Under the pieces are notes generated by a model, which saw only the letters and a program-made list of their open reading frames with translations, did no database searches and was not told the origin of the DNA. A stretch of 64,000 bases of DNA from Pseudomonas sp. F(2018) (GTDB taxonomy: Bacteria > Pseudomonadota > Gammaproteobacteria > Pseudomonadales > Pseudomonadaceae), in assembly GCF_005508865.1 (NCBI RefSeq), contig NZ_SCOM01000003.1:372001-436000 (forward strand), written 5' to 3'. Made by a program: the position numbers and the translations under genes. Positions 55,892 through 64,000 of this stretch are shown piece by piece (position 1 is the first letter of the stretch; each line of letters begins with the position of its first letter).

Positions 55892-58767
55892 TAACGCACC
55901 AGCGGCTGCTCGGCGACCAGGGCATCGGCCAGCTCGCCCAGCGGGCGCGGCCGGTCGATGAAGTAGCCCTGGGCGTAGTCGATGCCCAGCTCGCGCAGGC
56001 AGTTCTGCGCCGCCTCGCTCTCGACGAACTCGGCCACCGTGCGCAGGCCCAGCTGGCGGGCGATCTGCACCATGGAGCCGACCATCGCGCGGTTGATCGG
56101 GTCGCGCTCGATGCCGAGGACGAAGGTGCCGTCGATCTTCAGCAGGTCCAGCGGCAGGTGACGCAGGTAGGCGTAGGAGGCGAAGCCGCTGCCGAAGTCG
56201 TCCAGCGCCACCTTGAGGCCGCGTCGGCGCAGGCGCTCGATCCAGCCGGCCGAGCTGCCCAGTTCGGCCAGGGCGACCATCTCGGTGATCTCGATGCACA
56301 GGCGGTCGGCCGGCAGGCAGTGGGTGTCGAGCAACTCGTCGAGCAGCGCGTGGAATTCCGGATCGAGCAGAGACGGCGCGCTGAGGTTGATGTTGACCTG
56401 GGCCAGCACCGCCTGGTGGCGCGGGTTGGCCGCCAGCCACTCGCAGTAGCGGCGCAGCACCCAGCGGTCGATCTGGGCGAGGAAGCCGTAGCGCTCGGCG
56501 GCGGAAAAGAATTGCCCCGGCGCCACCCACTCGCCGGAAGCCGGGTCACGGTAGCGCAGCAGCACCTCGTAGTGCGCGCCCACTTCCTCGCCCTGCAGCG
56601 GCCGCACCGGCTGGTAGAACAGCTCGAAGTGCTGCTGCTCGATGGCCTCGCGCAGGCGGGTGATCCATTGCAGCTGGCGCTGGTGCTCGACCAGCGCGCC
56701 GTCGGCCGGGTTGAACAGGTGCACGCGGTTGCGCCCCTGGGCCTTGGCCATGCTGCTGGCGTTGTCCGCCCAGTTCAGCGCTTCTTCCCAGTCGCGCACG
56801 CCGGACTCCAGCTCCAGCACACCGATGCTGACGCACAGGCGGAACGGCCGGCCGCCGTAGCTGAACACGAACTGCTCCACCGCCAGGCGCAGGCGCTCGG
56901 CCTGTTCCAGTGCCTGCGGCCGGTCGTAGCCGGCCAGCAGCACGGCGAACTCGTCGCCGCCGATACGCGCCAGCTCGGCCTGGCTCGGCAGGCAGCCGAG
57001 CAGATGACCGGCCAACTGGCGCAGCAGCTGGTCGCCGGCCGAGTGACCGCAGAGGTCATTGACCTGCTTGAACTGGTCGAGGTCGAGGAACAGCAGGTGG
57101 CTGAAGTGTCGTCCGCCACCTTCCAGGCTGCCCTGCAGCAGGCGCTCCAGCTCGCGGCGGTTGACCAGGCCGGTCAGCGAGTCGTGGGCGGCCAGGCGCG
57201 CCAGGCGCTGCTCCAGGGCGCGGCGCTCGCTGAGGTCGACGACTATGCCTTCGATGCAATGGAGGTTGGCCTGCTCGTGTAGCGACAGATGCACCCAGCG
57301 GTGGCGCCCGTCGGCCGTCTGCAGCTGCACCTCGCCGCTGGCGGTGGGCTGCTCCGCACTCAGCTGGCCACACAGGCGCTGCCAGTCGCCGGGCGCCAAC
57401 AGGCCCTGGATCGGCTGGGCCTGCAGCAGCTCGGCGTCGGCCTCCTCACGTTTCAGCAGGCGCAGGAAACTGGGATTGGTCTCCAGCAACAGGCCCTGGC
57501 GGTTGCAGCGGAAGATGCCCTCGGCGGCATTGCGGAACAGGCCGCGGTACTGCTCCAGGTTGACGATGGCCTGCTCGCGCGAGGCCAGCAGGGCCTGGCG
57601 CACGTCGTCCAGCTGGCGACCATTGAGCACGCCGAAGAGGAACACGCAGACCACCGGCAGCCAGGCATGCAGCACGTCGACCCAGGCGTTGCGCGGCACC
57701 AGGCCGGCGCGGCTCAGGGCGAGCATCAGCATGAGCAGGATGGCGGCGCTCCAGAACAGCGCGAACCAGCCGGCGTAGGGCCGCCGCAGATGCAGGGCGA
57801 GCAGGGTCAGGCCGAGCTGGAACAGGCCAGTGCTCAGCATCATCAGGTTCATCACCTGCGCCGCCTGGCTGTGCGTCGGGCTCAGCAGCACCCACGCCAG
57901 CACGCCGGCCAGCGTCGCGATCAGCAGGTCGCGCAGGCGCCGCGGCAGTCCCTCATCCAGGCGCAGCGAGGAACTGATGAACAGGGTGCTGAAGATCAGC
58001 GTGAGCGCGCCGAACAGGTTGGTCTCAAACTGCATGGCCGGCGGCCAGTTGCGCCACAGCAGCAGGTTGGTCAGGTCGTTGATCGCGGCGTTGTACCAGG
58101 CCACGCTGAGGATGGTCGCGCAGTAGTAGCCCAGGCGCCGGTCCGGGGCGACGACGAACTTGAGCAGGTGGAACAGCGCCATCACCAGCAGCGCGCCGAC
58201 GATCAGGCCGTTGTTCAGCCAGGTGGTGGCCAGCAGGCGATCCTTGTCGGCAGCCGGCAGCAGCTTGATCGGCAGGCTGATCGAGGAGGTACTGCGCACC
58301 CGCAGGATGACTTCCTGGGCGCCCACGCCCAGGGTCGGCAGCGGCACCAGAAAGGCCCGCAGCGGCTCGTCGCGGCGGGCGAACGGCAGGTGGTCGCCGA
58401 GCTGGCGATAGAGTTGCAGGCGCTCGTCGGCGAACACCCAGACCTGCACGTCGTCGAGGTAGGTGTGGTCCAGCCACAGGTAGTAGCGCTCGCCGGAGCG
58501 GCCCTGCAGGCGCAGGCCGAACCACCAGGCGCTGTCGCTCCAGCCCAGCGAGGGAATGCTCTGCAGGTCGTGACCATCGCTGAGCAGGCGGGCGCGGGCC
58601 TGGTGCAGCGCCAGCTGCTCGGGGGCATCCTCCAGCAGGCGCACGCCGGGCACCGTATCGATATCGGCGTGGCGCAGGTCGAGCAGTGGCAGCTCGGCTC
58701 GCGCGGCACCGCAGAACAGCAGCAGGCACAGCAGGGGCAGGAGCCGGCGGAGGACAGACATCGACAC
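55891..58767 (-). CDS. 7TM-sensor PAS-GGDEF-EAL protein
   Basis: A 958-aa protein. A signal peptide (ending ARA) is followed by a periplasmic 7TMR-DISM extracellular domain (about 35-180, WWFGLRLQGRSGERYYLWLDHTYLDDVQVWVF) and a seven-helix membrane block (about 188-385). A PAS domain (about 410-520), a GGDEF domain with intact GGDEF (ARIGGDEFAVLL) and an EAL domain follow. The EAL motif reads EVL (HYEVLLRY), a variant also found in active phosphodiesterases; DDFGSGFASYAYL and the later catalytic segments are kept. Its stop codon overlaps the TAA flank of the MITE-like element. Confidence 0.92.
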   Translation of the reverse strand: MSMSVLRRLLPLLCLLLFCGAARAELPLLDLRHADIDTVPGVRLLEDAPEQLALHQARARLLSDGHDLQSIPSLGWSDSAWWFGLRLQGRSGERYYLWLDHTYLDDVQVWVFADERLQLYRQLGDHLPFARRDEPLRAFLVPLPTLGVGAQEVILRVRSTSSISLPIKLLPAADKDRLLATTWLNNGLIVGALLVMALFHLLKFVVAPDRRLGYYCATILSVAWYNAAINDLTNLLLWRNWPPAMQFETNLFGALTLIFSTLFISSSLRLDEGLPRRLRDLLIATLAGVLAWVLLSPTHSQAAQVMNLMMLSTGLFQLGLTLLALHLRRPYAGWFALFWSAAILLMLMLALSRAGLVPRNAWVDVLHAWLPVVCVFLFGVLNGRQLDDVRQALLASREQAIVNLEQYRGLFRNAAEGIFRCNRQGLLLETNPSFLRLLKREEADAELLQAQPIQGLLAPGDWQRLCGQLSAEQPTASGEVQLQTADGRHRWVHLSLHEQANLHCIEGIVVDLSERRALEQRLARLAAHDSLTGLVNRRELERLLQGSLEGGGRHFSHLLFLDLDQFKQVNDLCGHSAGDQLLRQLAGHLLGCLPSQAELARIGGDEFAVLLAGYDRPQALEQAERLRLAVEQFVFSYGGRPFRLCVSIGVLELESGVRDWEEALNWADNASSMAKAQGRNRVHLFNPADGALVEHQRQLQWITRLREAIEQQHFELFYQPVRPLQGEEVGAHYEVLLRYRDPASGEWVAPGQFFSAAERYGFLAQIDRWVLRRYCEWLAANPRHQAVLAQVNINLSAPSLLDPEFHALLDELLDTHCLPADRLCIEITEMVALAELGSSAGWIERLRRRGLKVALDDFGSGFASYAYLRHLPLDLLKIDGTFVLGIERDPINRAMVGSMVQIARQLGLRTVAEFVESEAAQNCLRELGIDYAQGYFIDRPRPLGELADALVAEQPLVR

Positions 58768-58826
58768 GACCTGGGAGCGGGAGGGAAAGTGCTGGCGAAA
58801 CGCCTCCTGCCAGCTTAGCCCAAGGC

Positions 58827-59519
58827 TCAGGTCACGCCTGCGGCCTGGCGCAAAGTCCCGAGATCGCTGATCTCGATTTCGCCGTAGGTGAGACGCAGGG
58901 CACCACGTGCCTCCAGGTCCTTGAGGATCTGGTTGGTGGTCTGTCGCGACAGGCCGAGCATCAGCGCCAGCTGCTCCTGGGCCAGGTGCAGCACCCGTCG
59001 CGGGCCGGTCTCGCCGTAGCCCTCGGCCATCATCAGCAGGCGTCTGGCCAGGCGCGGGGCGGCCGGCAGCAGGCTCATCTCCTCCAGCGCGATAAAGGCC
59101 AGGCGCAGCTTCTGGCTCATCAGCAGGGCGAAGTCGCGCCAGTGTCCGGGCTCGCGGGCGAGCAGGGCCAGTAGCGCCGCCTGCGGTATCTGCAGCAGGC
59201 GTGCCGGCCCTTCGGCATAGGCGTCATGAGTGCGCGGCTGGCCATCGAACAAGGAGATCTCGCCGAACCAGTAGGGCGGCTCGACCAGGGTCAGCAGTGC
59301 CTCCTTGCCGTCACGACTGACCGCGCCGACCCTCATCATCCCCTCCAGCACGGCATACAGGCCGCAGGGCGGATCGCCGCGGCGGAACAGACGCTGCCCC
59401 GGCTCCAGGTGCAGCAGGCGCGCCTCGCCCAGCAGCTCGTCGCGCAGGGTAGCGGGCAGGTGGCTAAACCACTGGCCGCTTTCCAGCAGGGGGCGATAGA
59501 GGGTGGGGGATTCGGACAT
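58827..59519 (-). CDS. Crp/Fnr-family regulator
   Basis: A 230-aa regulator with a cyclic-nucleotide-binding-like domain (about 20-135: GQRLFRRGDPPCGLYAVLEGMMRVGAVS and WFGEISLFDGQPRTHDAYA) and a winged helix (about 155-220) with LAQEQLALMLGLSRQTTNQILKDLEARGALRL. The cysteines of Fnr-type iron-sulfur binding are missing. The residues for cAMP binding are not fully conserved, so the ligand is unclear. ATG 59519 gives the normal family start. It is monocistronic. Confidence 0.88.
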   Translation of the reverse strand: MSESPTLYRPLLESGQWFSHLPATLRDELLGEARLLHLEPGQRLFRRGDPPCGLYAVLEGMMRVGAVSRDGKEALLTLVEPPYWFGEISLFDGQPRTHDAYAEGPARLLQIPQAALLALLAREPGHWRDFALLMSQKLRLAFIALEEMSLLPAAPRLARRLLMMAEGYGETGPRRVLHLAQEQLALMLGLSRQTTNQILKDLEARGALRLTYGEIEISDLGTLRQAAGVT

Positions 59520-59598
59520 GGCTTTGTCGCCTAACTGACAGTCGTGCACCGGGGGCTGGCGTGATCATGCCATCAACCTGCCTTGCTGAGACCCCACA

Positions 59599-60123
59599 AT
59601 GAAAACCCTCGTCGATCATCTCGGCCAGTACGCGGAATACCACCGCGACCGGCGCAACATCCTCAGCCACTTCATCGGCATTCCGATGATCGTGGTCGCC
59701 GTCGCCGTGCTGCTGTCGCGCCCGGGCTGGGACATCGCCGGCCTGTGGCTGTCGCCGGCCCTGCTCACGGCGTTGGCCGCCGGCATCTTCTATCTGCGCC
59801 TGGACCTGCGCTTCGGCCTGCTGATGAGCGCCTTGCTCGGCCTGTGCCTGTGGGCCGGCGCCGCGCTGGCGCAACAGAGCACCCTGGTGTGGCTGAGCGG
59901 CGGCCTCGGCCTGTTCGTGGTGGGCTGGATCATCCAGTTCGTCGGCCACTATTACGAAGGCCGCAAACCCGCCTTCGTCGACGACCTGATGGGACTGGTG
60001 GTCGGTCCGCTGTTCGTGGTCGCCGAGCTGGGCTTCCTGCTCGGCCTGCGTCCCGAGGTGCAGGAGGCGGTCGAGCGGCGCGCCGGCCCCACCTGCATTC
60101 GCCAACCCAAGGCCATCGCCTGA
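59599..60123 (+). CDS. Mpo1/DUF962-like membrane protein
   Basis: A 174-aa protein with about four hydrophobic segments. It matches the YGL010w/Mpo1 family by YHRDRRNILSHFIGIPMIV at the N-terminus and FVGHYYEGRKPAFVDDLMGLVVGPLFVVAEL near the end; the histidines in HRDRRNILSH and GHYYE are the proposed iron ligands. The yeast homologue is an Fe(II) dioxygenase acting on 2-hydroxy fatty acids. A similar role in fatty-acid alpha-oxidation is possible here. Confidence 0.87.
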   Translation: MKTLVDHLGQYAEYHRDRRNILSHFIGIPMIVVAVAVLLSRPGWDIAGLWLSPALLTALAAGIFYLRLDLRFGLLMSALLGLCLWAGAALAQQSTLVWLSGGLGLFVVGWIIQFVGHYYEGRKPAFVDDLMGLVVGPLFVVAELGFLLGLRPEVQEAVERRAGPTCIRQPKAIA

Positions 60124-60541
60124 CCGGCCACGCTCTGTCGGTCGCCATACTCGGCGCACAGGCGTAGTCCTGCTGCGCCGGCTACTACATGGCGTCGCCT
60201 CCTCGACCGTTTCTGCCGCCCCTCTCCCGCACTCCGCCATACACGGGCAAATCGACGAACGGCCATTCACGCCCCGAATGCCGCTCTGCGCCGTGATCTG
60301 CCGCAAATTCGCCCTCATCCCAGCAACAACGGCGCTTTGCGAACCCCAGCAGGAACTACAAGTCACGCCATGACTTGTAGTTATCACGGAGTATCGCTTC
60401 AGAATTTCTTGATGGCCTCGGCATTCGCCTGCAAAATGCCGCGCCCGCCCTCTTCCGGTGCGGCTTTGTGCTGATCCCACACACCCGCGTGCCATACGTA
60501 GTGCGCCGGTTCATCAGAACGATCACGCAGGAGATTTTGAA
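60124..60541. promoter_or_regulatory. 418-bp region upstream of pntAA
   Basis: No gene is supported. The main feature is a perfect 12-bp inverted repeat, AACTACAAGTCA (60354-60365) with TGACTTGTAGTT (60371-60382) around a 5-nt loop, 160 bp before the pntAA start. It has no T-run, so an operator or an mRNA structure is more likely than a terminator. No clear -35/-10 pair was found between it and the start. Confidence 0.5.
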
Positions 60542-61663
60542 GTGCACATTGGTGTTCCTCTCGAGACCCACGCCGGGGAGACGCGGGTTGCCGCGACGCC
60601 CGAAACCGTCAAGAAACTGGTTGGCCAAGGCCATCAGGTGACTGTCCAGACCGGTGCCGGCATCAGCGCCAGCATTCCGGACAGCGCCTATGAAGCCGCC
60701 GGCGCGACCATCGGCAACGACGCCTCCGCCTTCGGTGCCGACCTGGTGCTGAAAGTGGTCGCCCCGACCGAGGCCGAACTGGCCCACATGAAGTCCGGCG
60801 CCGTGCTGGTCGGCATGCTCAACCCGTTCTGCAACGACACCATTGCGCGCATGAATGCCCGCGGCGTCACCGCCTTCGCCCTGGAGGCCGCCCCGCGTAC
60901 CTCCCGCGCGCAGAGCCTGGACGTGCTGTCGTCGCAGGCCAACATCGCCGGCTACAAGGCCGTGCTGCTGGCCGCTCACCACTATCCGCGCTTCATGCCG
61001 ATGCTGATGACCGCCGCCGGTACCGTTAAGGCCGCCCGCGTGCTGATCCTCGGCGCCGGCGTGGCTGGCCTGCAGGCCATCGCCACCGCCAAGCGTCTGG
61101 GTGCGGTGATCGAGGCCTCCGACGTACGCCCGGCGGTTAAAGAGCAGATCGAATCGCTCGGCGCCAAGTTCGTCGACGTGCCGTTCGAGACCGACGAAGA
61201 GCGCGAGTGCGCCCAGGGTGTCGGCGGTTACGCCCGCCCGATGCCGGCTTCGTGGATGGAGCGCCAGGCCAAGGCCGTGCACGAGCGCGCCAAGCAGGCC
61301 GACATCGTCATCACCACCGCGCTGATTCCGGGCCGCAAGGCGCCGACTCTGCTGCATGAGGCGACCGTCGCCGAGATGAAACCGGGCTCCGTGGTCATCG
61401 ACCTGGCTGCCGCTCAGGGTGGCAACTGCCCGCTGACCGAGGCCGATCAGGTCGTGGTCAAGCACGGCGTGACCATCGTCGGCCACACCAACCTGGCCGC
61501 GCTGGTGCCGGCGGATGCCTCCGCCCTGTACGCCCGCAACCTGCTGGACTTCCTCAAGCTGGTAATCGACAAGGAAGCCCAGTTCCAGCTCAACCTCGAA
61601 GACGACATCGTCGCAGCCTGCCTGATGTGCAAAGGCGGCGAAGTCGTGCGCAAGAACGGCTAA
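60542..61663 (+). CDS. pntAA: NAD(P) transhydrogenase subunit alpha, part 1
   Basis: A 373-aa soluble NAD-binding domain (dI) of the proton-pumping transhydrogenase. Key blocks: IGVPLETHAGETRVAATPETVKKL, the nucleotide fold VLILGAGVAGLQAIATAKRLGAVIEASDVRP and DLAAAQGGNCPLTEAD. The start is GTG at 60542 with an excellent AGGAG site; a longer open frame upstream lacks one. The alpha subunit is split as in many alphaproteobacteria and pseudomonads; the membrane part is the next gene. Confidence 0.93.
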   Translation: MHIGVPLETHAGETRVAATPETVKKLVGQGHQVTVQTGAGISASIPDSAYEAAGATIGNDASAFGADLVLKVVAPTEAELAHMKSGAVLVGMLNPFCNDTIARMNARGVTAFALEAAPRTSRAQSLDVLSSQANIAGYKAVLLAAHHYPRFMPMLMTAAGTVKAARVLILGAGVAGLQAIATAKRLGAVIEASDVRPAVKEQIESLGAKFVDVPFETDEERECAQGVGGYARPMPASWMERQAKAVHERAKQADIVITTALIPGRKAPTLLHEATVAEMKPGSVVIDLAAAQGGNCPLTEADQVVVKHGVTIVGHTNLAALVPADASALYARNLLDFLKLVIDKEAQFQLNLEDDIVAACLMCKGGEVVRKNG

Positions 61664-61674
61664 GGAGTAGAGAC

Positions 61675-61989
61675 ATGGAACTGATTTCCCCCAGCATCTA
61701 CAACCTGATCATCTTCGTGCTGGCCATCTACGTGGGCTACCACGTGGTGTGGAACGTCACCCCGGCCCTGCACACCCCGCTGATGGCCGTGACCAACGCC
61801 ATTTCCGCCATCGTCATCGTCGGCGCCATGCTGGCCGCCGCGCTGACCGAGACCGTGCTCGGCAAGTCCATGGGCACCCTGGCCGTGGCCCTGGCCGCGG
61901 TCAACGTGTTCGGTGGCTTCCTGGTCACCCGCCGCATGCTGGAAATGTTCAAGAAGAAGGCGCCCAAGGCGGCGGCGGAGAAGCACTGA
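61675..61989 (+). CDS. pntAB: NAD(P) transhydrogenase subunit alpha, part 2
   Basis: A 104-aa membrane domain (dIIa) with an N-terminal helix (SIYNLIIFVLAIYVGYHVVW) and two or three more helices, including TPLMAVTNAISAIVIVGAM. A TAAGGAG site precedes the ATG and the stop of pntAA supplies its TAA. Its TGA overlaps the ATG of pntB (TGATG), so translation is coupled. Confidence 0.95.
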   Translation: MELISPSIYNLIIFVLAIYVGYHVVWNVTPALHTPLMAVTNAISAIVIVGAMLAAALTETVLGKSMGTLAVALAAVNVFGGFLVTRRMLEMFKKKAPKAAAEKH

Positions 61990-63437
61990 TGAGCATGAAC
62001 CTGATCACCCTGCTGTACCTGGTGGCGTCCGTCTGCTTCATCCAGGCGCTGAAAGGCCTGTCCCACCCGACCTCGTCCCGCCAGGGTAACGCCTTCGGCA
62101 TGGTCGGCATGGCCATCGCCGTGGTCACCACCGTGTTCCTGGTGTTCAAGCTGGGCGCGGAAATGGCCGAGGGCGGCGCCGCCAAGGGCCTGGGCTTCGT
62201 GCTGGTCGGCCTGCTGGTCGGCGGCACCGCCGGCTCCATCATGGCCAAGCGCGTCGAGATGACCAAGATGCCGGAACTGGTCGCCTTCATGCACAGCATG
62301 ATCGGCCTGGCCGCGGTCTTTATCGCCATCGCCGCCGTCGTGGAGCCGCAGTCCCTGGGCATCGTGCACGCCCTGGGCGACGCCATCCCGGCCGGTAACC
62401 GCCTGGAGCTGTTCCTCGGCGCAGCCATCGGTGCCATCACCTTCTCCGGTTCGGTGATCGCCTTCGGCAAGCTGTCCGGCAAGTACAAGTTCCGCCTGTT
62501 CCAGGGCGCCCCGGTGGTGTTCAAGGGCCAGCACCTGGTCAACCTGGTGTTCGGCCTGGCCATCCTCGGCCTGGGCCTGTACTTCACCTTCACCGGTGAC
62601 ATCCGCGCCTTCGCCGTGCTGGTGGCCCTGTCGTTCATCATCGGCGTGCTGATCATCATCCCGATCGGCGGCGCCGACATGCCGGTCGTGGTGTCGATGC
62701 TCAACAGCTACTCGGGCTGGGCGGCGGCCGGTATCGGCTTCTCGCTGAACAACTCGATGCTGATCATCGCAGGCTCGCTGGTCGGTTCGTCCGGTGCCAT
62801 CCTCTCGTACATCATGTGCAAGGCGATGAACCGCTCGTTCTTCAACGTGATCCTCGGCGGCTTCGGCGGCGCGGCAGATGCCGGCGGCCCGGCTGGCGCC
62901 CAGGAAGCCCGTCCGGTGAAGTCCGGCTCGTCCGACGACGCCGCCTTCCTGCTGACCAACGCCGACACCGTGATCATCGTTCCGGGCTACGGCCTGGCGG
63001 TAGCCCGTGCCCAGCACGCGCTGATGGAACTGGCCGAGAAGCTGACCCACCGCGGCGTCACCGTGAAGTACGCGATCCACCCGGTTGCCGGCCGTATGCC
63101 TGGCCACATGAACGTCCTGCTGGCCGAGGCCGAAGTGCCTTACGAGCAGGTGTTCGAGATGGAAGACATCAACTCCGAGTTCGGCCAGGCCGACGTGGTG
63201 CTGGTGCTGGGCGCCAACGACGTGGTCAACCCGGCCGCGAAGAACGATCCGAAGTCGCCGATCGCCGGCATGCCGATCCTCGAGGCCTACAAAGCCAAGA
63301 CCGTGATCGTCAACAAGCGCTCGATGGCCAGCGGCTACGCCGGCCTGGACAACGAACTGTTCTACCTGGACAAGACCATGATGGTCTTCGGCGACGCCAA
63401 GAAAGTCATCGAAGATATGGTCAAGGCGGTCGAGTAA
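61989..63437 (+). CDS. pntB: NAD(P) transhydrogenase subunit beta
   Basis: A 482-aa protein with eight to nine membrane helices in the first 270 residues (dIIb) and an NADP-binding domain (dIII) at the C-terminus. Landmarks: AFMHSMIGLAAVFIAIAAV, GADMPVVVSMLNSYSGWAAAGIGFSL and, in dIII, VIIVPGYGLAVARAQHALMEL and KRSMASGYAGLDNELFYLDKTMMVFGDAKK. With PntAA and PntAB it uses proton entry to transfer hydride from NADH to NADP. A terminator follows. Confidence 0.96.
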   Translation: MSMNLITLLYLVASVCFIQALKGLSHPTSSRQGNAFGMVGMAIAVVTTVFLVFKLGAEMAEGGAAKGLGFVLVGLLVGGTAGSIMAKRVEMTKMPELVAFMHSMIGLAAVFIAIAAVVEPQSLGIVHALGDAIPAGNRLELFLGAAIGAITFSGSVIAFGKLSGKYKFRLFQGAPVVFKGQHLVNLVFGLAILGLGLYFTFTGDIRAFAVLVALSFIIGVLIIIPIGGADMPVVVSMLNSYSGWAAAGIGFSLNNSMLIIAGSLVGSSGAILSYIMCKAMNRSFFNVILGGFGGAADAGGPAGAQEARPVKSGSSDDAAFLLTNADTVIIVPGYGLAVARAQHALMELAEKLTHRGVTVKYAIHPVAGRMPGHMNVLLAEAEVPYEQVFEMEDINSEFGQADVVLVLGANDVVNPAAKNDPKSPIAGMPILEAYKAKTVIVNKRSMASGYAGLDNELFYLDKTMMVFGDAKKVIEDMVKAVE

Positions 63438-63454
63438 GTCGCCTTCCAAACTAC

Positions 63455-63483
63455 AAAAAACCCGGCCTAGTGCCGGGTTTTTT
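63455..63483 (+). terminator. Terminator of the pnt operon
   Basis: AAAAAACCCGGC (63455-63466) pairs with GCCGGGTTTTTT (63472-63483). The A-run on the left makes it usable in both directions. Confidence 0.93.
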
Positions 63484-63606
63484 GTGGCGGCCACTATGCT
63501 GCGAAGGCGTGAAGAACCTCGCGCGGCGGGCCATTAACCCTTGAACTGCCGGTACGGTTTTTCGTCCAATAGGCAATCCCATCCGTTTCGCTTGCCTGGA
63601 GCCACC

Positions 63607-63927
63607 ATGCGTCGCCTATTCCCTGTCTTTCTCGCCACCACCCTCTGCCTTGGTGCCAGCGCCCAGGCGCAGACTCTGGTAGCCACCAGCAACATTATCG
63701 TCCGCGCGCTGGACCGCAGCTTCGACTTCACCTCCGACACCACCACCTCGGTACGTGACATGAAGGTCGTTCGCGCCGCCCGTGATGACGCCGCCAGCTT
63801 CGTCGCCAGCCAGGGCGAGATCCGTGGCGCGCAGCTGGAGGCGGCCTTCACCACCCTGCGCGAGCGTCTGCCGGAAGCTCGCCAGGCCGATGACCAGGTG
63901 CTCGCCGAAGCCATTCTCGCCCTGTGA
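63607..63927 (+). CDS. DUF2388-like small exported protein
   Basis: A 106-aa protein with a signal peptide of about 21 residues (ending AQA). The remainder matches the pattern I know as DUF2388 in Pseudomonas: TSNIIVRALDRSFDFTSDTTTSVRDMKVVRAARDDAASFVAS. The function is unknown. The ATG at 63607 follows CTGGAGCCACC. Its TGA overlaps the GTG of the next gene. Confidence 0.8.
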   Translation: MRRLFPVFLATTLCLGASAQAQTLVATSNIIVRALDRSFDFTSDTTTSVRDMKVVRAARDDAASFVASQGEIRGAQLEAAFTTLRERLPEARQADDQVLAEAILAL

Positions 63928-64000
63928 TTCCCCGCGCCGCGTGCTGGCTGGTCGCGCTGCTGCTCGCCGGCGCCAGCGCCGGCCTTCAGGCCGAGCTGCG
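63924..64000 (+). CDS. Partial gene: exported protein cut by window edge
   Basis: A GTG start overlaps the preceding stop codon (GTGA), and the frame remains open to the end of the window. The 25 readable residues form a signal peptide-like stretch (IPRAACWLVALLLAGASAG). Translational coupling to the DUF2388-like gene is likely. Pseudomonas DUF2388 genes are often followed by a DUF4105 gene, but too little is visible to call it. Confidence 0.5.
   Translation, partial: MIPRAACWLVALLLAGASAGLQAEL

Noticed and set aside
55891-58767. EVL instead of EAL taken as evidence of an inactive phosphodiesterase
   Set aside because: EVL occurs in active enzymes and the other catalytic segments are intact, so inactivity cannot be claimed.
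57289-58818. Rightward 509-codon frame opposite the 7TM GGDEF-EAL gene
   Set aside because: Low-complexity His/Gln/Val-rich antisense reading of a confident gene.
60458-60541. Longer start for PntAA
   Set aside because: No ribosome binding site; GTG 60542 has AGGAG and the family N-terminus.
1-64000. CRISPR array, prophage or toxin-antitoxin cassette
   Set aside because: No regularly spaced direct repeats, phage structural genes or recognisable toxin-antitoxin pair were found on either strand.

Overview
The window is high-GC chromosomal DNA from a member of Pseudomonas in the broad sense. The gene order lsfA-ssuE-ssuA-ssuD-ssuC-ssuB-ssuF, the oscA-sbp-cysT-cysW-cysA block, gcdH-gcdG beside a GcvA-like LysR gene, gabDT and pntAA-pntAB-pntB are all arrangements known from that genus. 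The species cannot be read from this sequence. Nothing looks like a prophage, an integrative element or a CRISPR array. The only RNA gene seen is one tRNA-Arg(CCG).

Region 1 (about 0.2-3.9 kb): a membrane acyl-CoA desaturase is divergent from a PAS-GGDEF-EAL protein. Region 2 (3.9-30.5 kb) is a large sulfur-scavenging island. It holds the complete alkanesulfonate system (ssu operon with lsfA), two periplasmic sulfate-binding proteins, a second sulfonate or sulfate-ester type ABC importer led by an OprD-type porin, an orphan SsuA-like binding protein translationally coupled to a DszC/SfnB-like flavin monooxygenase, a degenerate sigma-54 activator with a small hydrolase, and oscA-sbp-cysTWA. 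AT-rich promoter regions with GGAATAA/TTATTCC or CCAAAAAGAAT motifs precede four of these units, which suggests shared sulfur-starvation control, probably CysB-type. The island also contains genes with no obvious sulfur role: an XRE regulator with a membrane protein, a LysE exporter, a GST, a diguanylate cyclase, a multidomain cell-wall enzyme and two unknown secreted proteins.

Region 3 (30.6-36.6 kb): an unknown secreted protein, then glutarate catabolism (LysR regulator, gcdH, CoA transferase), then a tandem-duplicated GntR regulator. Region 4 (36.8-45.4 kb): an MFS transporter, a DUF1302/DUF1329 outer-membrane pair with a MalT-like LuxR regulator, and a paralogue of the secreted protein of region 3. 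Region 5 (45.6-48.9 kb): tRNA-Arg and an operon of membrane di-iron desaturase, flavodoxin-fold reductase and rubredoxin, divergent from an AraC regulator whose promoter carries a two-site direct repeat.

Region 6 (49.2-52.3 kb): gabD and gabT for GABA use. Region 7 (52.4-59.5 kb): a REC-HDOD protein, a 2-hydroxychromene-carboxylate-isomerase-like protein, an atypical SDR with a divergent TetR and a clear operator, a MITE-like element, a 7TM GGDEF-EAL protein and a Crp/Fnr regulator. Region 8 (59.6-64 kb): an Mpo1-like membrane protein, the proton-translocating transhydrogenase pntAA-pntAB-pntB, a small DUF2388-like secreted protein and the start of a further exported protein cut by the window edge.

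Gene starts were chosen by Shine-Dalgarno match and family N-terminus, so several differ from the longest open frame. Functions are inferred from recognised motifs and neighbourhood without database searches.
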